Part shown: piece after piece, positions 1-7,564 of the stretch
Numbering within the stretch: the stretch's first letter is position 1
Layout of the letters: each line of letters starts with the position of its first letter
DNA from: an uncultured Methylococcaceae bacterium
Lineage (GTDB): Bacteria; Pseudomonadota; Gammaproteobacteria; Methylococcales; Methylomonadaceae
Assembly (NCBI GenBank): GCA_903873045.1
Contig: CAIQND010000500.1
Coordinates: forward strand, 1 to 33,353
Length of the DNA: 33,353 nucleotides
Direction of reading: 5' to 3'
Position numbers and translations under genes: made by a program
The notes under the pieces: generated by a model
The model's input: the letters and a program-made list of their open reading frames with translations, nothing else
The model's database searches: none
Told to the model about the DNA's origin: nothing

Positions 1-408
1 GTCAAATATCGACAAGGCTATTTAAGCTCTCAGGCGACCAGCTCCATCAGAGTTAGAATCAGCGATGAGTGTGCATGGCTAAATATCAAAAGTGCGACCG
101 TTGGCACTCACAGGCATGAATATGAATATGAAATCCCGCTGTTGGACGCAAACGAAATCATCAACATGCTTTGCAGGAAGCCAATAATAGAAAAAACCCG
201 CCATTTTGTAACTGATGATGGAAATACATGGGAGATCGATGAGTTTGAAGGCGACAATCAGGGCTTAATAATTGCTGAAATTGAGCTATCCGAAATAGGT
301 AAAACTTTTTCAAAACCACACTGGATAGGTGACGAAGTAACCCACGATTTGCGTTATTACAACAACAATCTTGCCAAACATCCTTACTCGGAATGGATTG
401 ATAGCTAA
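1..408 (+). CDS. CYTH-domain (triphosphate tunnel) protein, 5' truncated
   Basis: An open frame runs from the first base of the window to TAA at 406-408, so the gene begins upstream; 135 residues are visible. It looks like the CYTH or triphosphate tunnel metalloenzyme family, which includes inorganic triphosphatases and class IV adenylate cyclases. The visible part shows the alternating charged strands expected of the tunnel: SIRVRI, LNIKS, YEYEIPL, EKTRH, WEIDEF and AEIEL, followed by a C-terminal stretch with PHWIGDEVTHD and RYYNNNLA. The N-terminal EIERKFL-type metal-binding motif would lie off the window. A TTG at 142 is in frame but would delete half the domain, so it is not the start. 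The TPR gene follows 51 bases later on the same strand. The substrate cannot be told from sequence; inorganic triphosphatase is the likeliest guess. Confidence 0.75.
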   Translation, partial: VKYRQGYLSSQATSSIRVRISDECAWLNIKSATVGTHRHEYEYEIPLLDANEIINMLCRKPIIEKTRHFVTDDGNTWEIDEFEGDNQGLIIAEIELSEIGKTFSKPHWIGDEVTHDLRYYNNNLAKHPYSEWIDS

Positions 409-424
409 ATATTTCATAGACCTA

Positions 425-453
425 TTGAAAAGATCAGCATTTTGCTCTATATT
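425..453 (+). promoter_or_regulatory. Candidate sigma-70 promoter for the TPR gene
   Basis: TTGAAA (425-430) and TATATT (448-453) each match the consensus at 5 of 6 positions and are separated by exactly 17 bases. The expected transcription start, about seven bases past the -10 box, falls on or beside the ATG at 460, which would give a leaderless or nearly leaderless message. Confidence 0.5.
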
Positions 454-459
454 TGCCGT

Positions 460-1146
460 ATGAAAAAAACAACTTTTGTTGCATTATTACTACTATCACC
501 CCAAAGCTTTGCAGAGAATCTTAATGATTCCCTGCAAAGCATTGAGTCTGAGTGGGCATCTATTTATTACAGTACGCCCAAACAAAAACAGGGGTCAGCC
601 TATTGCCAATTACTGGACAAAACGATTCATCTTTCCAGACAACATCCCAACAACGCTGAACCTATCATTTGGGAAGCCATTGTTAAAGCAACCAATGCCG
701 ACCATCAAGATGCTGTCTCTGCACTTGAATCCATTCATGACGCGCGTGATTTATTACTCAAAGCAATTGAAATTAATCCGCAAGCCATGGACGGCTCAGC
801 TTATGTTACCTTAGGCACGCTCTATTATATGGCACCCAAGTGGCCTATCGCATTTGGTGATGAGGAAACAGCGCAAAAAATGTTACAAACTGCATTAAAA
901 ATTAATCCAAACGGCATCGAAAGTAATTATTTCTATGGCGACTTTTTATTATCCAATAATAACTTTAATGAAGCTGAAAAATACTTCAAACGCGCACTAG
1001 CCATTCCTGCTCGCGCTGAACAATTTTATGCTGACAATCAACTTAAAGAACAAGCAAGGATAGCTCTAAAAAACACCCATGAAAGTCAAATCAGCGCTAC
1101 AAAAGGCTTATTTGCATCTGTATTTAAAACAGATAGTACAGAATAA
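460..1146 (+). CDS. Exported tetratricopeptide-repeat protein
   Basis: A 228-residue protein of unknown exact role. The first 18 residues form a short signal peptide: MKK, a hydrophobic core, then SFA before the likely cut at Ala18-Glu19. The middle and end carry TPR-like helix pairs, seen in ARDLLLKAIEINP, AQKMLQTALKINPNG and AEKYFKRALAIPA, each with the usual hydrophobic and small residues. Between them lies a YYMAPKWPIAFGDEE segment of a kind I recall in similar periplasmic TPR proteins. I chose ATG 460 over TTG 442 because the signal peptide begins exactly at MKK. No Shine-Dalgarno sequence precedes it. It probably acts as a periplasmic scaffold, but nothing around it names a partner. Confidence 0.75.
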   Translation: MKKTTFVALLLLSPQSFAENLNDSLQSIESEWASIYYSTPKQKQGSAYCQLLDKTIHLSRQHPNNAEPIIWEAIVKATNADHQDAVSALESIHDARDLLLKAIEINPQAMDGSAYVTLGTLYYMAPKWPIAFGDEETAQKMLQTALKINPNGIESNYFYGDFLLSNNNFNEAEKYFKRALAIPARAEQFYADNQLKEQARIALKNTHESQISATKGLFASVFKTDSTE

Positions 1147-1213
1147 AATTAAAAGTTATTCTCGATATTTTGTAATTAAATAACGACTTAATGTTCTATC
1201 AGCTACCCCTTTC

Positions 1214-1222
1214 TGCTACTAT
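1214..1222 (+). promoter_or_regulatory. Candidate extended -10 promoter for fdxA
   Basis: TG-C-TACTAT fits the extended -10 pattern (TG at 1214-1215, hexamer at 1217-1222). The region 17 bases upstream has no good -35 box. The start site would lie near 1229, giving a leader of about 44 bases to the ATG at 1273. Confidence 0.35.
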
Positions 1223-1272
1223 AGCACCCTAAAACACAAACACTTCCCTTAAACCTTTCTGAGTAATAAATT

Positions 1273-1596
1273 ATGGCTTTTGTAGTCACTGAAAACTGTA
1301 TTAAATGTAGATTTACTGACTGTGTCGATGTATGTCCTGTTGACTGTTTTCATGAAGGACCTAATTTTTTAGTTATTGATCCAGATGAGTGTATTGATTG
1401 CACATTGTGTGAGCCAGAGTGCCCTGCCAACGCAATTTTTGCAGAAGATGAATTGCCTGAAGGGCAAGAAATATTTATCAGTTTGAATGCAGAATTAGCC
1501 AAGGAATGGCCAGTAATAACTGAAGTAAAATCTCCACTACCTGATGCTGATGATTGGAATGGTAAAGCAGATAAATTAAAACTGTTGGAAAAATAA
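1273..1596 (+). CDS. fdxA: 7Fe ferredoxin (3Fe-4S plus 4Fe-4S), FdxA / AvFdI type
   Basis: A 107-residue soluble electron carrier that matches the Azotobacter ferredoxin I family in length and layout. Cysteines 9, 17 and 50 are placed to bind the [3Fe-4S] cluster, and 21, 40, 43 and 46 to bind the [4Fe-4S] cluster; the extra Cys12 and Cys25 typical of this type are also present. The motifs CIKCRFTDC, CPVDCF and CIDCTLCEPEC are diagnostic. The C-terminal half (about residues 57-107) is the acidic extension with WPVITEVKSPLPDADDW. The ATG at 1273 gives the canonical MAFVVTENC start. It stands alone, 126 bases after the TPR gene, and ends at a strong terminator. Its redox partner cannot be inferred here. 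Confidence 0.95.
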   Translation: MAFVVTENCIKCRFTDCVDVCPVDCFHEGPNFLVIDPDECIDCTLCEPECPANAIFAEDELPEGQEIFISLNAELAKEWPVITEVKSPLPDADDWNGKADKLKLLEK

Positions 1597-1641
1597 TAAA
1601 ACACTACCTATAAAATAAAAAATATAGGTACGTTTTTAAAG

Positions 1642-1678
1642 ACATAAAAAAAGCCGGTTTAACCGGCTTTTTTTATGT
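1642..1678. terminator. Bidirectional intrinsic terminator between fdxA and rplQ
   Basis: A perfect 16-bp stem (1642-1657 with 1663-1678) with loop TTTAA and a GCCGG/CCGGC core. Seven A on the left and seven T on the right give a U tract on either strand. It lies between two convergent genes, so it can end the fdxA transcript and the long ribosomal transcript alike. Confidence 0.93.
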
Positions 1679-1693
1679 GAATAATAAAGATTA

Positions 1694-2056
1694 TTATTCG
1701 GGTCTATCAACTAATTCGACATAAGCCATCGGTGCGTCATCACCAGGTCTAAATCCGCATTTCATAATACGTAAATAGCCACCGGCTCTGTTTTTATAAC
1801 GCGGACCTAACTCATTAAAAAGTTTGGTCACAACTTCACGATCACGTAATCTGGCAAATGCAAGACGACGCTTAGCAACATTATCTTCTTTTGATAATGT
1901 TATTAAAGGCTCAGCAAAACTTCTTAATTCTTTAGCTTTAGGTAAAGTTGTTTTAATAAGTTCGTGCTTAAATAATGAACTAGCCATGTTACTAAATAGC
2001 GCCTTACGATGGCTGCTATTCATGTTAAACTTTCTACCTGATTTACGATGTCTCAT
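1694..2056 (-). CDS. rplQ: 50S ribosomal protein L17
   Basis: A 120-residue L17 with the canonical start MRHRKSGRKFNMNSSHRKAL and the conserved LRSFAEPLITL and KLFNELGPRYKNRAGGY segments. L17 is a large-subunit protein near the peptide exit tunnel. It is the last gene of the long minus-strand cluster: its stop lies 16 bases before the bidirectional terminator, and its start is 17 bases after the rpoA stop, the usual alpha-operon order. Confidence 0.97.
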   Translation of the reverse strand: MRHRKSGRKFNMNSSHRKALFSNMASSLFKHELIKTTLPKAKELRSFAEPLITLSKEDNVAKRRLAFARLRDREVVTKLFNELGPRYKNRAGGYLRIMKCGFRPGDDAPMAYVELVDRPE

Positions 2057-2073
2057 TATAAGAAGACCTAATG

Positions 2074-3090
2074 TTAATGTGTGGATATTGCGTGTGATTG
2101 ATCTGCTAGGTTATCAGGCGGCCAATTTTCCAATCGCATACCCAGTGATAGACCTTTTAAAGCAAGTATATCTTTTATTTCTGTTAAAGATTTTTTTCCG
2201 AGATTAGGTGTTTTTAACAGCTCAACTTCAGTCCGCTGAATTAAGTCACCAATATAAAAAATATTCTCGGCTTTTAAACAATTAGCAGAACGTACAGTTA
2301 ACTCAAGATCATCAACAGGACGTAGTAAAACCGGATCGAATACCTCAACAACTTCTTCTTCTTCTTCTGGAACCAGATCATTAACCTTTTCAAAGTCAAC
2401 AAAAACCGATAACTGATCATGAAGTATGGTAGCAGCCATTTTAATGGTTTGCTCTGGATCAACAGTTCCGTTTGTTTCCAGCTCAATAACAAGCTTGTCT
2501 AAATTAGTTCGCTGCTCAACGCGAGTACTTTCAACCTGGTAAGCTACTTTTACAATTGGACTATATGAAGCATCTAATTGAAGCGCACCAACAACTAAAC
2601 TGTGTTCAGAATTTAATTTACGAACGCTAACCGGTTCGTAACCTCTTCCGCGACGCACCCTGATTTTCATATTCAGTACGCCAGCTTGAGTCAAGTTGGC
2701 GATAACCAAATCAGGATTTATAATTTCAACATCGTGAGGCAAACTGATATCACCTGCAGTTACACAACCTGCGCCATTTTTAGATAGCGTAAGCTCAACT
2801 TCATCTTTTGAATGAAGGACTACGGCTAACTTTTTTAGGTTCAGTAAAATATCAATTACATCTTCCTGAACACCCTCAATTGTTGTGTACTCATGGAGTA
2901 CACCTTCAATTTCTACATCCGTGACTGCACAGCCTGGAATTGTGGATAACAATACGCGTCTTAACGCATTACCAAGCGAATGACCAAAACCACGTTCAAG
3001 CGGCTCAATAACAATCCTCGAATGATTGGGTGATTTACTGACCACCTCAACTAATCGAGGCTTTAATAAGCCAGAAATAGAATTCTGCAT
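2074..3090 (-). CDS. rpoA: DNA-directed RNA polymerase alpha subunit
   Basis: A 338-residue alpha subunit, slightly longer than the 329 residues of E. coli. The N-terminal dimerisation and assembly domain (about 1-235) carries EPLERGFGHSLGNALRRVLL. A very acidic linker with five consecutive Glu follows near residue 244. The C-terminal domain (from about 262) has LTVRSANCLKAENI, whose Arg is the key contact for UP-element DNA, and the helix-hairpin-helix LLKTPNLGKKSLTEIK. GAGG lies about eight bases before the ATG. It is co-directional with rpsD and rplQ, so alpha is made together with S4. Confidence 0.98.
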   Translation of the reverse strand: MQNSISGLLKPRLVEVVSKSPNHSRIVIEPLERGFGHSLGNALRRVLLSTIPGCAVTDVEIEGVLHEYTTIEGVQEDVIDILLNLKKLAVVLHSKDEVELTLSKNGAGCVTAGDISLPHDVEIINPDLVIANLTQAGVLNMKIRVRRGRGYEPVSVRKLNSEHSLVVGALQLDASYSPIVKVAYQVESTRVEQRTNLDKLVIELETNGTVDPEQTIKMAATILHDQLSVFVDFEKVNDLVPEEEEEVVEVFDPVLLRPVDDLELTVRSANCLKAENIFYIGDLIQRTEVELLKTPNLGKKSLTEIKDILALKGLSLGMRLENWPPDNLADQSHAISTH

Positions 3091-3111
3091 TTATATCCCT
3101 CAGAACTGCAA

Positions 3112-3732
3112 TTATTTAGAGTAAAGCTCAACTACCAGCTGCTCGTTAATGTCACTACCTAAATCAACTCGATCAGGTAGAGAGCTGAATGTTCCGGTCA
3201 TGGCTTTTGAATTGACTTCAACCCAGGCAGGAAATCCATATTGCTCAGTTACAGTTAAAGCATCAACGATTCTTTGTTGTTTTTTTGCTTTTTCTCTAAT
3301 TGTCAAAACATCACCAGGAGCTACCTGATAAGAAGGAACATTAATCAATGAACCATTTACTTGAATAGACTTGTGACTAACTAATTGGCGTGCTTCTGCA
3401 CGAGTACAAGCAAAACCCATGCGATAGACTACGTTATCTAATCTTGACTCAAGCAGGTTTAACAGGTTTTCGCCAGTAGCCCCTTTCTTCATGTCAGCAG
3501 ATTTATAGTAATTTCTAAATTGCTTTTCTAAAATACCATAAATTCTACGTAGACGCTGCTTTGCTCTCAACTGGAGAGCATAATCAGAACTTCTGGTACG
3601 CTTGGTACCATGCTGACCAGGTCTTTGATCTAATTTACATTTATTTTCTAAGGATTTTCCTCTGCTTTTTAAAAACAGATCAGTCCCTTCTCTTCGACTT
3701 AATTTACAGGTAGGTCCAAGATATCTTGCCAT
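3112..3732 (-). CDS. rpsD: 30S ribosomal protein S4
   Basis: A 206-residue S4, the usual length. It begins MARYLGPTCKLSRREGTDLF and contains the S4 RNA-binding domain (about 95-160) with RLDNVVYRMGF, TRAEARQLVSHKSI and VNG, ending in the canonical VVELYSK. S4 nucleates assembly of the 30S body and, in E. coli, represses the alpha operon. Only two cysteines lie in the N-terminal part, so this is not the zinc-binding form. GGAG stands eight bases before ATG. Confidence 0.97.
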   Translation of the reverse strand: MARYLGPTCKLSRREGTDLFLKSRGKSLENKCKLDQRPGQHGTKRTRSSDYALQLRAKQRLRRIYGILEKQFRNYYKSADMKKGATGENLLNLLESRLDNVVYRMGFACTRAEARQLVSHKSIQVNGSLINVPSYQVAPGDVLTIREKAKKQQRIVDALTVTEQYGFPAWVEVNSKAMTGTFSSLPDRVDLGSDINEQLVVELYSK

Positions 3733-3750
3733 GTTACAACTCCAGATTCT

Positions 3751-4137
3751 TTATACGCGGCGTTTCTTTGGCGGACGGCAACCATTATGAGGAATGGGCG
3801 TCACATCAACAATATTATTAATTTTAAAACCGAGATTGTTCAATGAACGCACAGCGGATTCACGACCAGGACCGGGGCCTTTGATCATAACATCAAGATT
3901 TTTCATGCCAAATTCTTGCGCGACAATACCCGCTTTTTCAGCAGCAACCTGTGCAGCAAACGGCGTACTTTTTCTTGATCCACGAAAACCTGAACCACCA
4001 GAAGTTGCCCAAGATAACGCATTACCTTTTCTATCTGTTATAGTTATGATTGTGTTATTGAAAGAAGCGTGGACATGTACGATGCCATCAGCAACTTCTT
4101 TTTTGATACGTTTTCTTGAACGGTTTGGACTAGCCAT
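3751..4137 (-). CDS. rpsK: 30S ribosomal protein S11
   Basis: A 128-residue S11 with HVHASFNNTIITITD, GNALSWATSGGSGFRGSRKS and the C-terminal GCRPPKKRRV. S11 lies on the 30S platform beside S18 and contacts 16S rRNA helices 23 and 24. The N-terminal tail is short and basic. GAGG sits about eight bases before ATG, and the gene lies 24 bases after rpsM. Confidence 0.97.
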   Translation of the reverse strand: MASPNRSRKRIKKEVADGIVHVHASFNNTIITITDRKGNALSWATSGGSGFRGSRKSTPFAAQVAAEKAGIVAQEFGMKNLDVMIKGPGPGRESAVRSLNNLGFKINNIVDVTPIPHNGCRPPKKRRV

Positions 4138-4161
4138 TACTTCAACCTCTTAAGGGATATC

Positions 4162-4518
4162 TTATTTTCTAATAGGTTTACGTGGACCTTTACGAGTACG
4201 AGCGTTTGTTCTCGTTCTCTGTCCTCTTAATGGTAAACCTCGGCGATGCCTTATTCCGCGATAGCAACCTAGATCCATCAAACGCTTGATATTCATAGAA
4301 ACTTCACGACGCAGATCACCTTCCACTGTCATCTTCGAAACCACATTACGAATAGCTTCTAATTGCTCTTCAGTCAGTTCTTTAATTTTTACGGAAGGTA
4401 GAATATCCACCTTAACGCAAATTTCACTTGCAGTTTGACGACCAACTCCATAAATGGCAGTTAAAGCTATGACTGCATGCTTATGGTCTGGTATATTTAT
4501 CCCGGCAATACGTGCCAT
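4162..4518 (-). CDS. rpsM: 30S ribosomal protein S13
   Basis: A 118-residue S13 of the 30S head, which contacts the P-site tRNA and bridges to the large subunit. It starts MARIAGINIPDHKHAVIALT, has the helix-hairpin-helix IYGVGRQTASEI, and ends in the basic RGQRTRTNARTRKGPRKP tail that reaches the tRNA. It is the first gene of the alpha group. A strong Shine-Dalgarno (AGGGGAG, seven bases from ATG) is largely enclosed in a 6-bp hairpin, and an extended -10 promoter lies just upstream, so it can be expressed apart from secY and rpmJ. Confidence 0.97.
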   Translation of the reverse strand: MARIAGINIPDHKHAVIALTAIYGVGRQTASEICVKVDILPSVKIKELTEEQLEAIRNVVSKMTVEGDLRREVSMNIKRLMDLGCYRGIRHRRGLPLRGQRTRTNARTRKGPRKPIRK

Positions 4519-4522
4519 CTAG

Positions 4523-4538
4523 TTACTCCCCTGAGTAA
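4523..4538 (-). promoter_or_regulatory. Hairpin enclosing the rpsM Shine-Dalgarno
   Basis: On the minus strand TTACTC pairs with GAGTAA (6 bp) around loop AGGG. The Shine-Dalgarno AGGGGAG lies in the loop and the right arm, so folding would partly hide it from 16S rRNA. This hairpin would form within the short leader that starts near 4553. Confidence 0.45.
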
Positions 4539-4559
4539 TACTCTAAAGTTAAGCGGTGA

Positions 4560-4588
4560 ATTATAGCATTGCTATAATTCAGGCGCAA
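4560..4588 (-). promoter_or_regulatory. Internal promoter of the alpha group (extended -10)
   Basis: On the minus strand TTGCGC (4583-4588), a 17-base spacer, then TGC-TATAAT with a perfect -10 (4560-4565). The expected start is near 4553, about 35 bases before the rpsM ATG. The -10 region lies in a perfect inverted repeat (4558-4567 with 4571-4580), so the plus strand also reads TGC-TATAAT (4570-4578). Confidence 0.65.
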
Positions 4589-4594
4589 CAAATT

Positions 4595-4708
4595 TTAGCC
4601 TTGTCGTTGTTTGTGTCTTCCGTCAACACAGATAACTCTAACAACACCATTTCTTTTTACTATTTTACAATTTCTACAAATTGTTTTTACAGAAGCACGA
4701 ACTTTCAC
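4595..4708 (-). CDS. rpmJ: 50S ribosomal protein L36, zinc-ribbon form
   Basis: A 37-codon gene found by translating the secY-rpsM gap. The product starts MKVRASVKTICRNCKIVKRN and ends RHKQRQG. Cys11, Cys14, Cys27 and His32 form the complete zinc-ribbon set, so this is the C+ form and would need zinc. L36 is a small late-assembling 50S protein. The start is GTG (4706-4708), preceded by AGGAG at about seven bases. It lies 30 bases after secY, the standard position at the end of the spc group. Confidence 0.96.
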   Translation of the reverse strand: MKVRASVKTICRNCKIVKRNGVVRVICVDGRHKQRQG

Positions 4709-4738
4709 AGCTAACTCCTAAATGTTCTTGTGCGTTAA

Positions 4739-6061
4739 TTATTTTTTAAGATTGGCTTTTTTCATTAAGCCTTCATATTGTTGAGACATAACATGGGTTT
4801 GCATTTGAGAAATAAAATCCATGACGACTACAACAATAATTAATAAAGATGTTCCACCAAAGTAAAACGGAACATTCCAGTATACGATCAAAAACTCTGG
4901 CAACAAACAAACTAAGGTTATATAGAAAGCACCAATTAAAGTTAACCGAGTCATTACCTTATCAATATACGTGCCCGTCTGCAAACCAGGTCTGATCCCA
5001 GGCAAAAATGCGCCAGACTTCTTTAAGTTTTCAGCTGTTTCTTTGGAATTAAACACCAATGCAGTATAAAAGAAACAAAAGAAAATAATTGCTGCGGCAT
5101 AAAGCATGACGTAAACAGGCTGCCCGGGAGACAACATAGTTGCCACGTCCTGAAGCCATGTAAACCCTTCACTATCTCCAAACCAACCAGCAATGGTAGC
5201 CGGAAACAAGATTATACTTGAGGCGAATATGGGCGGTATTACACCTGCCATATTAAGCTTTAAGGGTAAGAAACTACTTTGCCCGCCATATAACTTGCGA
5301 CCCTGCTGTCTTTTTGGGTAATTAATAAGAATTCTTCTTTGGCCTCTTTCGACAAAAACAACAAGTGCAGTCACAGAAATCGACAATAGAAATAATAGTA
5401 TGATAAATGCCCCGTTCATTTCACCTGTTCTGGCTAACTCTAAAGTTCCACCAATTGCCTTGGGCAACCCGGAAACAATACCGGCAAAAATAATCATTGA
5501 GATACCATTGCCAATTCCGCGCTCGGTGACCTGCTCACCCAACCACATCAGAAAAACAGTGCCTGTAACCAATGTTATAGCGGTGATACTGATAAAGGCG
5601 ACACCAGGATTCAAAACCACAGAAAGACCGCCCGCAGTTTGATTTTGCAATGCCAATGAAATACCAATAGCTTGAAACGTCGCTAATACAACGGTGCCGT
5701 AACGAGTAAACTGAGAAATCTTACGCCTTCCTGATTCACCTTCTTTTTTCATTTGCTCCATTGACGGTATAACAACTGTCATCAACTGCATAATAATAGA
5801 AGCAGAGATATAAGGCATTATACCAAGCGCAAATAGGCTTAATCGCATTAAAGCGCCACCAGAAAACATGTTAAACATGTCGAGTATGGATCCACTTTGC
5901 TGCTCAAACATAACCGCAAGCGCTTTTGGATCTATACCGGGAACTGGAATATGCGAACCGATTCTATAAACGAACAGGGCACCCAGAACAAATAGCAATC
6001 TTGCTTTAAGTTCTGAAAAACCACCAGATTTGTTAGCCATTTGAGCTTTTGAAGTCGTCAC
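4739..6061 (-). CDS. secY: Protein translocase subunit SecY
   Basis: A 440-residue inner-membrane channel protein of the Sec translocon with ten hydrophobic segments expected and visible. Motifs include LLFVLGALFVYRIGSHIPVPG in the first segment, the plug region with GSILDMFNMFSGGAL, FVERGQRRILINYPKRQ in a cytosolic loop, and GIRPG in the loop before the last segments. The GTG start at 6061 directly follows the rplO stop (TAAGTG) and has GAGG at good spacing; the ATG at 6040 (MANKSGG) lacks one, so GTG is preferred. Its partner SecE is encoded in the same cluster at 31095. Confidence 0.97.
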   Translation of the reverse strand: MTTSKAQMANKSGGFSELKARLLFVLGALFVYRIGSHIPVPGIDPKALAVMFEQQSGSILDMFNMFSGGALMRLSLFALGIMPYISASIIMQLMTVVIPSMEQMKKEGESGRRKISQFTRYGTVVLATFQAIGISLALQNQTAGGLSVVLNPGVAFISITAITLVTGTVFLMWLGEQVTERGIGNGISMIIFAGIVSGLPKAIGGTLELARTGEMNGAFIILLFLLSISVTALVVFVERGQRRILINYPKRQQGRKLYGGQSSFLPLKLNMAGVIPPIFASSIILFPATIAGWFGDSEGFTWLQDVATMLSPGQPVYVMLYAAAIIFFCFFYTALVFNSKETAENLKKSGAFLPGIRPGLQTGTYIDKVMTRLTLIGAFYITLVCLLPEFLIVYWNVPFYFGGTSLLIIVVVVMDFISQMQTHVMSQQYEGLMKKANLKK

Positions 6062-6496
6062 TTAAACCTCTACTTTGCCGCCAGCAGCTTCAATAGATTG
6101 TCTAGCACCAGGTGTTACTTTTATTCCCTTAATATTTACAGCCTTGTTTACAACACCTGACTGGATAACTTTTGCTTTTTTAGTAAATGAAGGAACGATG
6201 TTAGCCGCGATTAAGACTTTCAGGTCTATCACGTCAGCAACCAAACCATTCAATTCACCCAACCTAACTTCAGCCGAGTACTTACTGGTTTGTGATTTAA
6301 AGCCAATTTTTGGCAATCTGCGCTGCAAAGGCATCTGTCCGCCTTCGAAACCAACTTTATGAAAACCACCACTTCGTGATTTTTGGCCTTTATGTCCTCT
6401 ACCGCAAGTCTTACCGAGGGTACAACCAATTCCTCGACCAACACGCTTACGTTTTTTGCGAGCGCCGATACTTGCCTGGATGGTATTTAAATACAT
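6062..6496 (-). CDS. rplO: 50S ribosomal protein L15
   Basis: A 144-residue L15, an early 50S assembly protein. The long basic N-terminal extension contains KKRKRVGRGIGCTLGKTCGRGHKGQKSR, read here as successive glycine-arginine patches, then SGGFHKVGFEGGQMPLQRR. The C-terminal domain ends TPGARQSIEAAGGKVEV. Its ATG overlaps the rpmD stop by one base (TAATG), and secY starts directly after its own stop, so translation of the three genes is probably coupled. Confidence 0.97.
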   Translation of the reverse strand: MYLNTIQASIGARKKRKRVGRGIGCTLGKTCGRGHKGQKSRSGGFHKVGFEGGQMPLQRRLPKIGFKSQTSKYSAEVRLGELNGLVADVIDLKVLIAANIVPSFTKKAKVIQSGVVNKAVNIKGIKVTPGARQSIEAAGGKVEV

Positions 6497-6681
6497 TACA
6501 CTTCCTCGACTTTTAGCATGTATGATACTTTATTAATCATACCTCTGTTTTCGGGTGTATTTAGCACCTCAACTGTTTGGTTTATCTTGCGCAAGCCCAA
6601 ACCTATTAAACAAGCTTGATGACGTGGTAAACGTCCAAACTTGCTTTTTGTCATTGTCACACTTAATTTAGTACCAGCCAT
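6496..6681 (-). CDS. rpmD: 50S ribosomal protein L30
   Basis: A 61-residue L30 with the usual compact fold: the first strand KLSVTMTKSKFG, then RLPRHQACLIGLGLRKINQTVEV and a C-terminal strand VSYMLKVEEV. L30 binds 23S rRNA near the 5S region. It is typical bacterial length. The start is five bases after the rpsE stop and the stop overlaps rplO. Confidence 0.95.
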   Translation of the reverse strand: MAGTKLSVTMTKSKFGRLPRHQACLIGLGLRKINQTVEVLNTPENRGMINKVSYMLKVEEV

Positions 6682-6686
6682 TGCAA

Positions 6687-7193
6687 CTATCCAATAATCT
6701 GTTCAACTGATAAGCCACGTTTTGCAGCTATCTGGTTAGCATTATGCATTCCGGTCAGACCGTTAATTGTTGCTCTTACAACATTTATCGGATTACTGGT
6801 TCCTATACATTTTGCCAATACGTTATGCACTCCAACCACTTCAAATACAGCTCTCATTGCTCCACCAGCAATAATACCTGTACCTTCAGATGCTGGCTGC
6901 ATGTAAACTTTAGCGGCACCCGTAGTATTCATAATGGGGTACTGTAAAGTATCGCCTTTAAGAGATACTTTACGCATATTTTTGCGAGCTTGTTCCAGTG
7001 ATTTTTGAATCGCTATGGGCACTTCGCGAGCTTTACTGACACCATAGCCAACTCGACCCTCACCATCACCAACAACCGTCAATGCAGTGAAACCAAAAAC
7101 TCTACCGCCTTTAACAACTTTTGCAACGCGTCTTACATTAACCAACTTTTCTTGCAAACCGTCAGTACTAACTTGAGCAGGTGCTGTAGCCAT
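6687..7193 (-). CDS. rpsE: 30S ribosomal protein S5
   Basis: A 168-residue S5. The N-terminal double-stranded RNA-binding-like domain (about 10-75) reads LQEKLVNVRRVAKVVKGGR and FGFTALTVVGDGEGRVGYG. The C-terminal domain has GTGIIAGGAMRAVFEVVGV, SNPINVVRATINGL and AAKRGLSVEQI. S5 lines the mRNA entry channel with S3 and S4 and affects decoding fidelity. AGGAG lies just before the ATG. Nothing is odd about its length or motifs. Confidence 0.97.
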   Translation of the reverse strand: MATAPAQVSTDGLQEKLVNVRRVAKVVKGGRVFGFTALTVVGDGEGRVGYGVSKAREVPIAIQKSLEQARKNMRKVSLKGDTLQYPIMNTTGAAKVYMQPASEGTGIIAGGAMRAVFEVVGVHNVLAKCIGTSNPINVVRATINGLTGMHNANQIAAKRGLSVEQIIG

Positions 7194-7202
7194 TTTATTC
7201 TC

Positions 7203-7556
7203 CTAAAATTTCAAACCGGCTTCACGTGCAGCATCTGCCAATGCTTTAACGCGACCATGGTATTTAAATCCTGACCGATCAAAAGCAACTTCAGTTACTC
7301 CTGCAGCGATAGCCTTTTGAGCAATAATCTTTCCTACTTCAGCGGCAGCAATTATATTACCGGTATTTTTTAAAGATACTTTAATTTCTGCTTGCGTAGT
7401 TGATGCACTAGCTAGTGTAATAAAACCATCATCACTAATAACCTGAGCATATATGTGCTGCGAAGTTTTGTGAATTGACAAGCGGGTTGCGCCTTGGTTT
7501 TTAATTTTTGAACGCAATTTTAATGCGCGCTTCATTCGAGATTTTTTCTTATCCAT
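7203..7556 (-). CDS. rplR: 50S ribosomal protein L18
   Basis: A 117-residue L18, the main 5S rRNA-binding protein with L5. The basic N-terminus starts MDKKKSRMKRALKLRSKI, followed by RLSIHKTSQHIYAQVI and the C-terminal FDRSGFKYHGRVKALADAAR and GLKF. A GTG stands directly before the ATG; I chose ATG 7556 because it gives the family start MDKK and better spacing from the AGG upstream. Confidence 0.97.
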   Translation of the reverse strand: MDKKKSRMKRALKLRSKIKNQGATRLSIHKTSQHIYAQVISDDGFITLASASTTQAEIKVSLKNTGNIIAAAEVGKIIAQKAIAAGVTEVAFDRSGFKYHGRVKALADAAREAGLKF

Positions 7557-7564
7557 CACGCTAC

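Noticed and set aside
442..459. TTG at 442 as the start of the TPR gene
   Set aside because: It would put six residues before a clean MKK signal peptide and overlaps the predicted -10 box; no Shine-Dalgarno supports it.
476..814. A 112-codon open frame on the plus strand inside the TPR gene
   Set aside because: It overlaps the TPR gene in another frame, has no family likeness and lacks a ribosome binding site.
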